Positions 44,800 to 54,240 of a DNA stretch of 64,000 bases are shown here, piece after piece. This DNA is from Mycolicibacterium senegalense (GTDB lineage: Bacteria > Actinomycetota > Actinomycetes > Mycobacteriales > Mycobacteriaceae): assembly GCF_019645875.1 (NCBI RefSeq), contig NZ_CP081000.1, positions 2,790,001 to 2,854,000 of the forward strand, read 5' to 3'. The notes beneath the pieces were generated by a model. It saw only the letters and a program-made list of their open reading frames with translations, was not told the origin of the DNA and did not search any database. Position numbers and translations under genes: made by a program. Each line of letters starts with the position of its first letter. The first letter of the stretch is position 1.

Positions 44800-45207
44800 C
44801 TACTCGGTGACCGTCGGCGCCGCCGTCAGAAACGGGCGCACCTCGAGCCACTCGTGGATCGGCTTACCGCCGGCGCCGGGTGCCGCCGACAGTTCGCCGG
44901 CCAGCTCGAGGGCGCGGTCGTAGGAGTCGACGTCGACGATCATCCAGCCCGCGATCAGGTCCTTGGTCTCGGCGAACGGGCCATCGGTCACGGGCGGTTT
45001 GCCATCGCCGCCGTAGCGGACCCAGGCCCCCTCGGGCGCCAGCGCCTGGCTGTCGACGTACTCACCCGTGACCTTCAACCGGTCCGCGAAGTCGTTCATG
45101 TACTGGATATGCGCCTGAATCTCATCTGGTGTCCACTGATCCATGGGGATGTCGTTGACGCCCGCCGGCGCGCCTCGATAGTGCTTGAGAAACAGGTACT
45201 TGGCCAT
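44800..45207 (-). CDS. YCII/DGPF-domain protein
   Basis: 135 residues with the signature T-D-G-P-F-A-E-T-K near 74-82 and a His near the start (L-K-H-Y). YCII proteins may have hydrolase-like activity; here it is the standard partner of an ECF42 sigma factor, same operon. ATG 45207 has GAAGGAG upstream and starts the ferredoxin-like first strand. Confidence 0.88.
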   Translation of the reverse strand: MAKYLFLKHYRGAPAGVNDIPMDQWTPDEIQAHIQYMNDFADRLKVTGEYVDSQALAPEGAWVRYGGDGKPPVTDGPFAETKDLIAGWMIVDVDSYDRALELAGELSAAPGAGGKPIHEWLEVRPFLTAAPTVTE

Positions 45208-45445
45208 GTGGTTCTCCTTCCGGATTCGCGATCCTCGTTTGTCGCTCACCTCTGAGACGGAGCCGTCGAGGCGTTCTCGACATCGAATGCGAAAAAACTT
45301 TCTGATCTCGTTGCCGGGCCGGTGCGTGCGAGTTCACCATGATGTGTGAGCCCGTCGCGGACCTCGAGTGCGCGATCAATCACTTCGTTTGGCTAAGCTT
45401 CGGGTATCCAAGTTCTGGTCCAGTCAAGCACCGAGGTGGAGATTC

Positions 45446-45682
45446 ATGTTCGGAAGTAAGGCAACTCTGGCGACCATCGCGGCCACCGGGATGATCGGGG
45501 CTGCGCTCGGCCTCGGGACCGCTATCGCGAGCGCTGAACCGGATCCGAGCCTCCCGCCGCCCCCGAATGCGCCGAAGAAGCCTGCCGAGTCCTGGCAGGG
45601 GCACCCGATGGTCTGGTGGAACCTGCCTGCGGGCGGTCACTGGGGCGTCTGGATCAACGGCGACTTCCTGCCGTTCACCTGA
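45446..45682 (+). CDS. Small secreted protein, function unknown
   Basis: 78 residues. Signal peptide 1-29 (ends I-A-S-A). The mature part starts with a Pro-rich stretch and ends with aromatic residues (M-V-W-W-N-L-P...W-G-V-W-I-N-G-D-F). RBS-like GAGGTGGAG before ATG 45446. No family recognised. Confidence 0.6.
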   Translation: MFGSKATLATIAATGMIGAALGLGTAIASAEPDPSLPPPPNAPKKPAESWQGHPMVWWNLPAGGHWGVWINGDFLPFT

Positions 45683-47260
45683 TCACCCCGACGTCTGACC
45701 CCGCGGGCCCGGCTCTTCGGGCTCGTCGGAGTCCGGCTCGTCCGCCGGGGGTGGTTCCAGCGGGACGCTCTCCGCGCGCGGTGGGCTGACCGCAGAGGCG
45801 GTGTCGGCGGGTTGCAGCTGAACCACCTGGCCCACCGCCCGGCGCAGACCGGGTGGTCCCTCTTTACGGAAGAACTCACCGATGCGTCCGGCGCCGTAGC
45901 GCAGCGGCGAGCCCAGTAGTTCGCCCATCACCACGCCGCTACCCAACGCCAACGCTGTGGCCGCCGCGGTCAGCAGGTGCGCCAGCCCCTGACCGAAGTT
46001 CTCGTCCACGGCGAAGGCGAACACCGCCCAGAACACCGCGAGGCCGGGCAGCATCGGCATGATGCCCGCGGTCGCCGTCACCAGCGCCGGGGACTGCCGG
46101 CGAATGGAGATCAGGGTGGCGAGGAAACCGACTCCGATCGCCGCGACCCCCGTGGCCGCCCACTGGCCGAACCCGGCGGTCCCGAGCCCGATCAGGGTCA
46201 GCTCCGCCAGGCCTGCGGCCAACCCGGCTGTCGGAAGTGACCGCAGCGGCGCATAGCTGGCCATGGTCAGGCAGATACCGGCCAGCGAGGCCCCCAGCAC
46301 GGCCAGGATGATCGGCAGTGCACCTCTCGGGGTGATGAAGGTGCCTGCCGTGTTGACGTGCAGTTCGATCTGGAACCCGAGCAAGGTGGCGGCCTGCAGT
46401 GCGCCGGTGATGCCGACGACGATCCCAGCGGTGAGAAAGACCGCGTCACCGAGCCGCGCGACCGCGGTGACCATGTAGCCGGTCAACGCGTCCTGGACCG
46501 CACCGACCAAGGTCATGCCGGACAGCAACAACACGATCCCGGTGGCAACCAATGCACTGAGTCCTTGACCGGCATAGCGATAAGCGCCCAGGGCGACCAC
46601 GGTGGCGATCGCCGCCCCGACCGCATGCTGGAAGAAGAACGGCGTGCCGATGCGGTTCAGCAGTCGGCCGACGCGGTCGATCAGCGCTGCGGTGAGAGTG
46701 GCCAGCAGACAGGTCAACCAGTTTCCGCCCAGCATCATCGCGATGCCGAGCGCAAAACCCGCCCAGCCGGCGGTTGCCAGCCATCGCGGGAACGGATGCG
46801 GGCTCTCGGTCAGCTTGTCCATGGCCTCGTGCGCCTCGTCCACGGTGATACCGCCGGAGGTGATCCGCCGCACCAGGCGGTCGAGGAGGGCGAGCCGGGT
46901 GTAATCGGTCGACCTCGTCCGCACCGCACGCATGATCGTGACCGGAGGGCTGTCCGCGGTGGGCAGCGCCGACACGATGATCGTCGCGACCGTGATGTCG
47001 ACGACGCAGTCGGTGAGCCGGTAGGCCTGTGCGACATCCTGGGCGGTGGCGACGACATCGGCGGTACCCGAGCCCGACGAAAGCATGACTTCGGCCAGTC
47101 GGATCGTCAGGTCGAGGACCTTACGGGTGTGCACGTCACCCATCCCGGCCGATGCGCGGCTACGCCGGCCGGCGACCGGAGCCGGGTCACGCCGTCCCCG
47201 CAGCGCGATGCGCAGCCCCCCACGCAGACGATCTCTGCCGTTCAGACCTTCCTCAGCCAT
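45683..47260 (-). CDS. ThrE-type threonine/serine exporter
   Basis: 525 residues, about ten membrane helices. The N-terminal soluble ThrE/DUF1212 domain (about 42-150) has M-L-S-S-G-S-G-T-A-D and D-I-T-V-A-T-I-I. The C-terminal half is the DUF3815-like part with I-M-P-M-L-P-G near 400. The family exports small amino acids using the proton gradient. The tail is Pro/Glu-rich. Adjacent and convergent to the small secreted protein. Confidence 0.85.
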   Translation of the reverse strand: MAEEGLNGRDRLRGGLRIALRGRRDPAPVAGRRSRASAGMGDVHTRKVLDLTIRLAEVMLSSGSGTADVVATAQDVAQAYRLTDCVVDITVATIIVSALPTADSPPVTIMRAVRTRSTDYTRLALLDRLVRRITSGGITVDEAHEAMDKLTESPHPFPRWLATAGWAGFALGIAMMLGGNWLTCLLATLTAALIDRVGRLLNRIGTPFFFQHAVGAAIATVVALGAYRYAGQGLSALVATGIVLLLSGMTLVGAVQDALTGYMVTAVARLGDAVFLTAGIVVGITGALQAATLLGFQIELHVNTAGTFITPRGALPIILAVLGASLAGICLTMASYAPLRSLPTAGLAAGLAELTLIGLGTAGFGQWAATGVAAIGVGFLATLISIRRQSPALVTATAGIMPMLPGLAVFWAVFAFAVDENFGQGLAHLLTAAATALALGSGVVMGELLGSPLRYGAGRIGEFFRKEGPPGLRRAVGQVVQLQPADTASAVSPPRAESVPLEPPPADEPDSDEPEEPGPRGQTSG

Positions 47261-47324
47261 CGTTGAAAAGCGTACTGATGAACGGTCGGCTCCCGGTGGA
47301 ACCCAGGCCCGCCGGGCGGTGTCG

Positions 47325-47987
47325 TCAGCGGGCGGCGCGGTCGGCGGCCCGGATCACGTCGGAGCCGACGAAGGTGAAGATCTGCGCGCCTGGCGTAAAC
47401 GGCTCAGGCTGCCCGGTGAAGCGATGGGCTCCGACACCGTAACTCACGTCGGGCGGCGACACCCAGATCAATTCGAATTGCTGGTCCTCAAACCAGTTGA
47501 GGATCAACGGAACCCGATCGGGGACGGTACGCCCGCGGGTCCACAGCACCGTGCCCCCGGACTTGGTCAACTGCGGCAGGAATCGGATCGACCGCTCGAT
47601 GTCCTCGTCGGTGATGTTGCCGAAGATGCCGCAGGCCACCACGATGTCGGCGGGCACCAAGTCTTCGTAGTGGTCGATCAGGGAGGCATCACCGGTCACC
47701 ACCTCGACCCCGGTCAACCCGTGCCTGTGCACCGCCCCGGCGGCCACCGCGGCGTTACGGGCATCCAATTCGACCAGGCGCGCCCGGACGTCGCCGCGCC
47801 GCGGATACTCGGCCAGGACCTCGATCAGGTCCCGTCCTTGACCGGCGCACAGGCTGATCACCCGGAGTGGGCCGGCCGGCGCCTCGTCCAGCGCTTGCTT
47901 GATCAACGTCTGCACGGCCCGAAGCCGGTGCGCCAGGGCCGAATCGGGTCGGTCATAATCCTCATGCCAGCTGTGCCAGTCCACCAC
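47325..47987 (-). CDS. Class I SAM methyltransferase family protein
   Basis: 220 residues. Motif I reads I-S-L-C-A-G-Q-G-R-D near 44-53, followed by L-V-E-L-D near 71 and T-G-D-A-S near 98. The N-terminus W-H-x-W-H-E-D-Y-D is characteristic of a mycobacterial methyltransferase group of unknown substrate. ATG 47987. It lies 64 bp upstream of the ThrE start on the opposite side of a short gap and is in the same orientation. Confidence 0.75.
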   Translation of the reverse strand: MVDWHSWHEDYDRPDSALAHRLRAVQTLIKQALDEAPAGPLRVISLCAGQGRDLIEVLAEYPRRGDVRARLVELDARNAAVAAGAVHRHGLTGVEVVTGDASLIDHYEDLVPADIVVACGIFGNITDEDIERSIRFLPQLTKSGGTVLWTRGRTVPDRVPLILNWFEDQQFELIWVSPPDVSYGVGAHRFTGQPEPFTPGAQIFTFVGSDVIRAADRAAR

Positions 47988-48203
47988 AGCTCAAACCCTA
48001 TGGCCGAAGAACCACACCGGCGCCGCTGCGCAGCCTTACCGACACCGCCGCGCTTGACCACCAAAGTAGCCGGCACCTAATAAATTCTACTGTCGCACAA
48101 CAAGTTTCATTACACAGCGCCGGAAGAGCGGAACTCGCGCAGAGTTAATCGCGGCGTGATGAATATTGGCGCCCACCGGGCACCGCCGGTGATTGGTGCC
48201 CGA

Positions 48204-49226
48204 CTATCTACCGTGCGCGGCGAAGAACTGCGCCGAGGCATCCGAGGCGTCGAACGCCCGGCTGGCCGCACCTACGGCCTGCACCGGAAGGATCTCCGGC
48301 ACGCCCGGCCACGTGTGTCCGCCACCGTCGACTCGCATGAACACCACCGATGTTCCGGCGGCGCATCCATCCGAGGCGATGCGGTGAGTCTCGGTGCCGT
48401 CACCGGTGCCGGGAAGCACCTCGTCAGACGGAGCGGGGCAGCCGTTGATCTGGCGCCACCGGTCCACCATCGCCGGACCCGACACCACCGTGCTGCCGCC
48501 ACCGCGACCCGTCATCGGGCCGCCGTCGAACGGCACGATGGGGTCGGCGGTGCCGTAGGTGGCGAGGACCGCGACAGGTCTGGACGGATTGCAGCCCACA
48601 TTCGTTCCGAGCGTGCCGGCAACCGGGGCGATCGCCGCGAACAGGTCCGCTCGATCACAGGCCAGGCGGTTGGCCATGAATCCGCCCGCCGACAGACCGG
48701 TCGCGTACACCCGTCCCCTCGGGATGCCGTTCTCGGCGACGAGACGCTCGACCAGGGCCGAGATGAACCCCACGTCGTCGACCCCTTGCCGGTCCGGTAC
48801 CGAGGCACCGCGGCCGTCTGCCCAGCTGTAGTCGATGCCGTCGGGATAGACCACGGCGAACCCGTAGGCGTCGCCGACCGCATCGTAGTGAGTGAGCGCC
48901 GCCTGATCGGCTCCGGTCGATCCGGCGGCGTGCAGGTTGACGACCAACCCCGACGGTGGGCCGCCGGCCGGCAGGTGCACCCGATAGGTACGCATCATGC
49001 CGCCGAAGTCGAGTTGCGCCGACGGCAGGGGCGCTGCCGCCGCGGGCATCGTGCCGACCGTGCCCCACGAGAGCCCGACGAGCACTGCCAATACCGCTGT
49101 TGCGAGCCGACCCGGCGTGAAAAGCACCGGGGCAGAATAGATATCACGGACCAACTGCCGGGCAACGCCACGTGACCTACCGGAGAAATTCCCCCCGGCG
49201 ACCGTCGCCCTCCGCTTCCACGCCAT
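48204..49226 (-). CDS. Secreted PHB-depolymerase-type esterase
   Basis: 340 residues. A basic N-terminus of about 37 residues precedes a hydrophobic segment (38-58) and A-A-A cleavage site, so the true start may be internal (TTG 49154 is a candidate). Esterase domain: V-N-L-H near 95, nucleophile in G-L-S-A-G-G-F near 172, G-T-A-D-P-I near 219, and His in G-G-G-H-T-W-P-G near 303, the hallmark of the LpqC/poly(3-hydroxybutyrate) depolymerase group. No lipobox. Confidence 0.8.
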   Translation of the reverse strand: MAWKRRATVAGGNFSGRSRGVARQLVRDIYSAPVLFTPGRLATAVLAVLVGLSWGTVGTMPAAAAPLPSAQLDFGGMMRTYRVHLPAGGPPSGLVVNLHAAGSTGADQAALTHYDAVGDAYGFAVVYPDGIDYSWADGRGASVPDRQGVDDVGFISALVERLVAENGIPRGRVYATGLSAGGFMANRLACDRADLFAAIAPVAGTLGTNVGCNPSRPVAVLATYGTADPIVPFDGGPMTGRGGGSTVVSGPAMVDRWRQINGCPAPSDEVLPGTGDGTETHRIASDGCAAGTSVVFMRVDGGGHTWPGVPEILPVQAVGAASRAFDASDASAQFFAAHGR

Positions 49227-49304
49227 CCGGCCCCCACCGATTCGTCGTCCAGCAAACGAAGTACCGACGCTACCTGCTCGTCGCGACCGGCGGGGTGAGA
49301 TAGG

Positions 49305-50318
49305 TCAGATCGTCAGAACCATGCGGTAGCGTGCCTGCCCTTGCTCCATCGCCGCGTATGCGCTTGCCGCCTCGACGAGTGGACGCTCCTCCAGGCGGGC
49401 ACGCACCCCGGACAGAACCGCGAAATGCATCGTCTCCTCGACATCACGGGCGGTCCCGGACGGATGCCCGGAAATCGTCAGAGCGGGCTGGATCAGCTGC
49501 ACCGGGCTGATCGGCAACGGATCCGCCGACACACCGATCGCCACCAGTTCACCGCGCGGGGCCAGCCCGCCGACGGTGTCCGCCATCGCCTGTGAGTTGC
49601 CCACCGTCGCCAACACGACTGCGGCGCCACCCAAGTCGCGCAACGCCGCGCTCACGTCGACGGCGGTCGAGTCGATATAGTGTCTGGCGCCCAGGGACCG
49701 GGCGTCCTCCTCTTTGCCAGGGCCGCGGGCGATCGCGACCGTCTCGAAGCCCATGGCGGCGGCGAACTGCAGGCCCAGGTGCCCCAGGCCTCCGACGCCG
49801 AGTACCGCGACCACGTCGCCGGGAAGTGCGCGGGTGTGGCGAAGCGCGTTGTAGGTCGTCACCCCCGCACATCCCATCGGAGCGGCCTCGGCGAACGACA
49901 GCTCATCGGGAATCCGGGCCAGCGCATTGGCGGGTACCGTCACCGATTCCGCGTAGCCTCCCGGGTAATGCAGGCTCGGGATCTGGCCGTTCACACAGTG
50001 GATGAACAAGCCCTTGCGGCACGGGATGCAGACTCCGCAATGACCGCCGAACCAACCGATCGCGACACGGTCGCCCACCGCGAAGTCGGTGACACCCGCG
50101 CCGACTTCGGCAATGGTGCCTGCGATCTCGTGGCCCGGGGTCACCGGCCAGGTCATACCGGGGAACCCACCGTTGACGATGGCGCGATCAGTACCACAGA
50201 CCCCACAGGCCGCGACCGCTACCCGAACCTGGCCCCGATCCGGTGAAAGTGTCTGGGCATCAACAAGTTCGAGGTCGCCACCGGAGGACCGGACATGCAC
50301 AGCTCGATGAGTATTCAT
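49305..50318 (-). CDS. Zinc-dependent alcohol dehydrogenase
   Basis: 337 residues. The catalytic zinc site is C-G-V-C-G-T-D near 38 with G-H-E near 62. The structural zinc has four Cys in G-H-C-G-V-C-I-P-C-...-C near 92-107. The NAD(P) motif is G-V-G-G-L-G-H-L near 172. MDR family, AdhP/CAD-like; alcohol substrate unknown. ATG 50318. Confidence 0.87.
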   Translation of the reverse strand: MNTHRAVHVRSSGGDLELVDAQTLSPDRGQVRVAVAACGVCGTDRAIVNGGFPGMTWPVTPGHEIAGTIAEVGAGVTDFAVGDRVAIGWFGGHCGVCIPCRKGLFIHCVNGQIPSLHYPGGYAESVTVPANALARIPDELSFAEAAPMGCAGVTTYNALRHTRALPGDVVAVLGVGGLGHLGLQFAAAMGFETVAIARGPGKEEDARSLGARHYIDSTAVDVSAALRDLGGAAVVLATVGNSQAMADTVGGLAPRGELVAIGVSADPLPISPVQLIQPALTISGHPSGTARDVEETMHFAVLSGVRARLEERPLVEAASAYAAMEQGQARYRMVLTI

Positions 50319-50393
50319 TGAGATCCTTACCCTCGCAGTCGGTGTACCAGGCCATCATCGACCGTCGGCGGTCTGCTTGACCAGAGAATGCGA

Positions 50394-51050
50394 TCAGCTC
50401 AGGACGAACGGCAGCCGTGCGGCCGTCGGGCCGAGAGCGGCCCACTCCGATTCGGTCGGTGCCCGCCGGCCAGTTCCCACCAGTAGGACGTCGCTGTCCG
50501 AGAACTCCGCCGGGAACCGGAACGCGGTGATGTCGGCGAGCATCGCACGCGATCGGGCCAAACCTGGTGCCGGTGGCCCGGGCGCGGCGGGCAGATGCGC
50601 CACCAGATCCAGGTGGTGCAGCGTCCATTCGAGTACGTAGGCGTCGAGGTAGTTCCCGACCGTGAGGACCTGCCCCTTCGTGGCAACCCGCAGCTCCGGG
50701 TCGGTGAGGTCAGCCGCCCGCCCCGCGGCCGAGCCCACGTCGTCGAGATGGAACTTGAGCAGGTCTGGATCCTCGTATGCGGCGGCCAGCCGGACGGTCA
50801 GCGCTGCCAACGCATCCTCGCCCCCGGTGGGCGGCCCGGACACGTCCCAATAGGTCAGCGCGTTGCGCGTCGGTGCGGAATCGGCCGGGGTGGCCAGCGT
50901 GATCAGCACATCCTGGGCGTCAATGACGAGGTGGCACACCAGATCTCGAACCAGCCACCCGGCACACCCGGAGGGCTGGTCGAAGACCTCGGGCGTGAGC
51001 CCGGCCACCGCCGCCCGCAGCGCCGCCCACGAATCCGAGAACTGGCCCAC
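50394..51050 (-). CDS. Maleylpyruvate-isomerase-fold (DinB_2) mycothiol-dependent family protein
   Basis: 218 residues. The N-terminal helix-bundle shows G-W-L-V-R-D-L-V-C-H-L near 31-41 and E-W-T-L-H-H-L-D-L near 142-150, giving the conserved His residues of the MDMPI-type metal site. Actinobacterial members use mycothiol. The substrate is not known. Nine bp separate it from cynS upstream on the same strand. Confidence 0.8.
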   Translation of the reverse strand: MGQFSDSWAALRAAVAGLTPEVFDQPSGCAGWLVRDLVCHLVIDAQDVLITLATPADSAPTRNALTYWDVSGPPTGGEDALAALTVRLAAAYEDPDLLKFHLDDVGSAAGRAADLTDPELRVATKGQVLTVGNYLDAYVLEWTLHHLDLVAHLPAAPGPPAPGLARSRAMLADITAFRFPAEFSDSDVLLVGTGRRAPTESEWAALGPTAARLPFVLS

Positions 51051-51059
51051 GACTGCAAA

Positions 51060-51527
51060 CTAGCAGTGGACGATCTTCTCGGCCGCCGTCCAGTCATACG
51101 GAAGGAACTTGCCGTCGAAGGTCACCACCACCCGGTCCCCGGCGGGGTGCGATTTGCGCTGGATATCCACGCTGAAGTTGATGGCGCTCATGATGCCGTC
51201 CCCGAACTGCTCGTGGATGAGCTCCTTGAGCGCACCCCCGTAGACCTGCAGCGCTTCGTAAAACCGGTAGATCGTGGGATCGGTGGGCACGGCCGTGGGC
51301 AGCCCGCCACGCATGGGCACCGCGGCCAGCACCGGAACCACCGACTCGTCCAATCCGAGCAACTCGGCGATGACCTTGCCGGCCTCGACCGGAACCGGGT
51401 GCTGCCCGAGCAACGCGGACACCGTCCACACCACGGGCCGGTCGATGGCATCGGCCAGCTGCTGCCAGGTCAGGCCCTTGGTCAGGCGGGCTTCCACGAT
51501 CGCGGCGGTGATCTCGTCTCTGCTCAT
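51060..51527 (-). CDS. cynS: Cyanate hydratase (cyanase)
   Basis: 155 residues, the standard length. It turns cyanate and bicarbonate into ammonia and CO2. The catalytic residues are all present: R88 and E91 in I-Y-R-F-Y-E, S114 in I-M-S-A-I-N-F, with the same spacing as R96/E99/S122 of E. coli. The N-terminal HTH-like domain is at about 1-75. ATG 51527 preferred. It lies 26 bp downstream of a fatty acyl-AMP ligase. No cynT or cynR is adjacent. Confidence 0.93.
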   Translation of the reverse strand: MSRDEITAAIVEARLTKGLTWQQLADAIDRPVVWTVSALLGQHPVPVEAGKVIAELLGLDESVVPVLAAVPMRGGLPTAVPTDPTIYRFYEALQVYGGALKELIHEQFGDGIMSAINFSVDIQRKSHPAGDRVVVTFDGKFLPYDWTAAEKIVHC

Positions 51528-51553
51528 ACCAGCAGCATGCCCGCGGCAGCCGA

Positions 51554-53413
51554 TCACCGCACGCCCAGTGTGCCCTTCTGGTATTCGTCGCGACAGGCCA
51601 ACCGGGCCAGCTTGCCGCTGGTGGTCCGCGGGATCGCGCCGGCGGGAAGGAACCGTAGGTCGGCGACGGTCAGCCCGTGGCGGGCGGCCACCGCCGCGCG
51701 GATCGCCGCCCCGGCCTCCTCCGGATCGGCGCGTTTGGTGCGGGCCGCGCGTTCGGCGATCACCACCAATCGGGTGCCGTCACCGTCGCCGTCGGGGGTC
51801 ACGGTGAACGCCGTGACGTAGCCGCGCCGTACCAGTGGCGACGCGTCCGCCACAGTGGCCTCGATGTCTTGCGGGTAGTGGCTGCGCCCGTCGATCTGTA
51901 CGAGGTCGGCCATCCGGCCGGTCACGTAGAACTGCCCTTCGAAATACACCCCGAGATCGCCGGTGCGCAGCCAGGTGGCGTCCTCGGGGAGCCCTTCGGC
52001 GTGACTATCCGAGGCCAGCCGCGAGTGCAGTGACACCCCGAACACCTTCCGCGTCTCATCCGGCCGGCCCCAGTAGCCGCGACCGATGTTGTCGCCGTGC
52101 AGCCAGATCTCCCCGACCCGGTCGTCGGCCACTTCCTCAGCGGCCCCGTCGACGGTCGCGGGATCGACGATCACCGCCCACAAACTGCGCGCCGGGTGGC
52201 CGCACGACACGTGGGCGACGGCGCCCTCGGCGTGCGCGTCGACGCGCACAGCGCGCCCGGCGGTGAGCTGCTCGCGGTCGAAGTAGACCACCGACGCCTG
52301 CTCGGCCGGAGCGATCGTCGAGATCAGCAGCGTCGCCTCGGCGATGCCGTACGACGGCTTGAACGCGGTCGGCGGCAACCCGTGGGGTGCGAACACCTCG
52401 TTGAATGCCGTTATCACCTCGGGATTCACCGGCTCGGAACCGATGATGAGCACCACGTTGCTCAGGTCGAGGCACTCCCCCGCTGTGGGCGCACCGCGCT
52501 GCGCGGTCCATTCGTAGGCGAAGTTCGGTGCGGCGGTGATCACGCGGCCGTGTTTCGAGGCATCGGACAGCGCACGGATCCACCGTTGGGGCCGGCGGAT
52601 GAACGCTGTCGGTGACATCAGCGTCGAGTGCCCGCCGTAGACCGCGGGAAATCCGATCATCGAAAGGCCCATGTCATGGTAGAGCGGTAACCAGCTGAGC
52701 CCGTGGGTGTTTCGATTCAGCAGATCGATCGACAGGATCATCTGCAGCAGATTGGTGCCGACCGCGCGATGGGTGATTTCCACACCCACCGGCGGACGCG
52801 TCGACCCTGAGGTGTACTGCAGGTGGGAGATGTCGTCGGGATCGACCGGGATCGGGGTGAACCCGTCGCCCTCCGAATCGGCAACCTCATCGATGAGCTC
52901 GACCCGGGGCCGCAGCGTGTCCGGCATCTTGACGAGGAACTCCTGTACCGCGGCAGCGGCGGCCGCGGTGGTGAGCACCGTCGTCGGGCGGGAATCGAGC
53001 AGCGCGGTCTCGAGGCGTTCGGCATGCCCCTGCAGTTCCGGCGCGAACAGCGGTACCGCGATGTTGCCGGCCTTGATGGCGGCGAAAAATCCGACCACGT
53101 AGTCCAGCCCCTGGGGCGCGAGGATGGCGACGCGGTCACCGCGGGCGGCGACCTGTTGCAGCCGTGCCGCGACAGCCCGCAGCCGCACGCCCAGCTCGGT
53201 CCAGGTCAGTTCCAGGACCGCTTCCTCCGCGTGGCTGTGATCGAGGTATCGGTAGGCGACCTGGTCGCCGACGTGAGCGATGTTGCGGTCGATCAGCGAG
53301 ATCAGGGTGGTGTCCGGGGGCAGCACGATGCCACCCTGCTCGTCCAGGCAGTCCTCGATGCGGAGCAGGCCTGCCGGAGCCTCGTACTGAACTTGGGTAC
53401 CGCCGCTATCCAT
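51554..53413 (-). CDS. Fatty acyl-AMP ligase (FadD-type FAAL)
   Basis: 619 residues. AMP-binding P-loop Y-T-S-G-S-T near 200. FAAL-type W-L-P-L-Y-H-D-M-G-L near 241, then Y-G-I-A-E-A-T near 350 and T-G-D-L-G near 470. The C-terminal T-S-G-K-L-A-R-L near 602 carries the catalytic Lys. FAALs make acyl-AMP for transfer to a polyketide synthase carrier protein; no PKS is in the window, so its partner is elsewhere. Confidence 0.87.
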   Translation of the reverse strand: MDSGGTQVQYEAPAGLLRIEDCLDEQGGIVLPPDTTLISLIDRNIAHVGDQVAYRYLDHSHAEEAVLELTWTELGVRLRAVAARLQQVAARGDRVAILAPQGLDYVVGFFAAIKAGNIAVPLFAPELQGHAERLETALLDSRPTTVLTTAAAAAAVQEFLVKMPDTLRPRVELIDEVADSEGDGFTPIPVDPDDISHLQYTSGSTRPPVGVEITHRAVGTNLLQMILSIDLLNRNTHGLSWLPLYHDMGLSMIGFPAVYGGHSTLMSPTAFIRRPQRWIRALSDASKHGRVITAAPNFAYEWTAQRGAPTAGECLDLSNVVLIIGSEPVNPEVITAFNEVFAPHGLPPTAFKPSYGIAEATLLISTIAPAEQASVVYFDREQLTAGRAVRVDAHAEGAVAHVSCGHPARSLWAVIVDPATVDGAAEEVADDRVGEIWLHGDNIGRGYWGRPDETRKVFGVSLHSRLASDSHAEGLPEDATWLRTGDLGVYFEGQFYVTGRMADLVQIDGRSHYPQDIEATVADASPLVRRGYVTAFTVTPDGDGDGTRLVVIAERAARTKRADPEEAGAAIRAAVAARHGLTVADLRFLPAGAIPRTTSGKLARLACRDEYQKGTLGVR

Positions 53414-53422
53414 GACCGCAGT

Positions 53423-53866
53423 CTAGGTCGGCGACCGCTCGAGCCGGGCGCCCAGCTGTTCGGCCGTGAGGATCCACCCGCTGTGGAAGTTGTCGAATTC
53501 CTCTGGGGGCAAAAGGGAATGCTCGATGGACATCAACGTCTGCCCGTCTCCGGCCGGCTCGAATTCGACGTTGACGATGCTGGTCACCGTCGGATCGTTC
53601 CAGTCCGAGTTACTCCAGGTGAAGCGCAGCGCCCGGGGCCGATCGATGGCCAGGAACTGTCCGGTGATCAGCACGCGCGTACCAGAATCGTCGATGTCGA
53701 AACGCACTCGCCCGCCCACCCGAGGTTCAACGACGACATCGACGCAGTACACCGGCCGCGGGCACATCCACTCCCGCAGCGACTCAGGGTCGAGCCATTC
53801 GTCGAACACCACATCGGGGGCCGCGGGCATCACTCGGCGCACCCGGACCGTCGCCGAGTCGGTCAT
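53423..53866 (-). CDS. AHSA1/SRPBCC-domain protein
   Basis: 147 residues. It has the Aha1-C-terminal-like START fold: V-R-R-V-M-P-A-A-P-D-V-V-F-D-E-W-L-D-P near 9-27, G-G-R-V-R-F-D near 52 and a C-terminal helix with G-W-I-L-T-A-E-Q-L. These proteins bind hydrophobic ligands and are nearly always translated with an ArsR regulator, as here (ATGA overlap with the upstream gene). Confidence 0.87.
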   Translation of the reverse strand: MTDSATVRVRRVMPAAPDVVFDEWLDPESLREWMCPRPVYCVDVVVEPRVGGRVRFDIDDSGTRVLITGQFLAIDRPRALRFTWSNSDWNDPTVTSIVNVEFEPAGDGQTLMSIEHSLLPPEEFDNFHSGWILTAEQLGARLERSPT

Positions 53867-54195
53867 CGAGAATCCGCCTTCCGCCGCAACCGTGCGGCCA
53901 GGGCGTCCGCGCGAGTCGACCAGAAGTCCGTCTGCTCGGACATCCACTCCTGGGCCATGGTCAAGCCTTCCTGCCTGAGCGACACCCAGTGCTCCCGACC
54001 GCGGATTTCGCGCTGGACCAGCCCGGCGGCTTCCAGCACACCGATGTGACGAGAGACGCCGGCGAAGGTCATGGGCAGCGGGGCGGCCAGGTCGCTGATG
54101 CGGGCGTCGCCCTCCCTCAGCGCCTCCAGCAACCGGCGGCGGGTGGCGTCGGCCAAAGCCGAATAGGCGCGGTCCAGAACTTGATCTTCAACCAC
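53863..54195 (-). CDS. ArsR-family regulator of the SRPBCC pair
   Basis: 110 residues, winged HTH (A-L-A-D-A-T-R-R-R-L-L near 16; F-A-G-V-S-R-H-I-G-V-L-E-A-A-G-L-V near 45). It lacks metal-site Cys, as usual for ArsR proteins that partner an SRPBCC protein. GTG 54195 starts just before the family N-terminus and lies inside operator copy 1, which fits autorepression. Confidence 0.87.
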   Translation of the reverse strand: MVEDQVLDRAYSALADATRRRLLEALREGDARISDLAAPLPMTFAGVSRHIGVLEAAGLVQREIRGREHWVSLRQEGLTMAQEWMSEQTDFWSTRADALAARLRRKADSR

Positions 54196-54204
54196 CTTGT
54201 TGAC
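54187..54204. promoter_or_regulatory. ArsR operator copy 1: TTCAAC-N6-GTTGAC
   Basis: Arms match at five of six positions. It covers the GTG start codon of the ArsR gene. Confidence 0.6.
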
Positions 54205-54240
54205 TATAGCCGCGTGCAGTGGTTTGCTCGAGGAACGATA

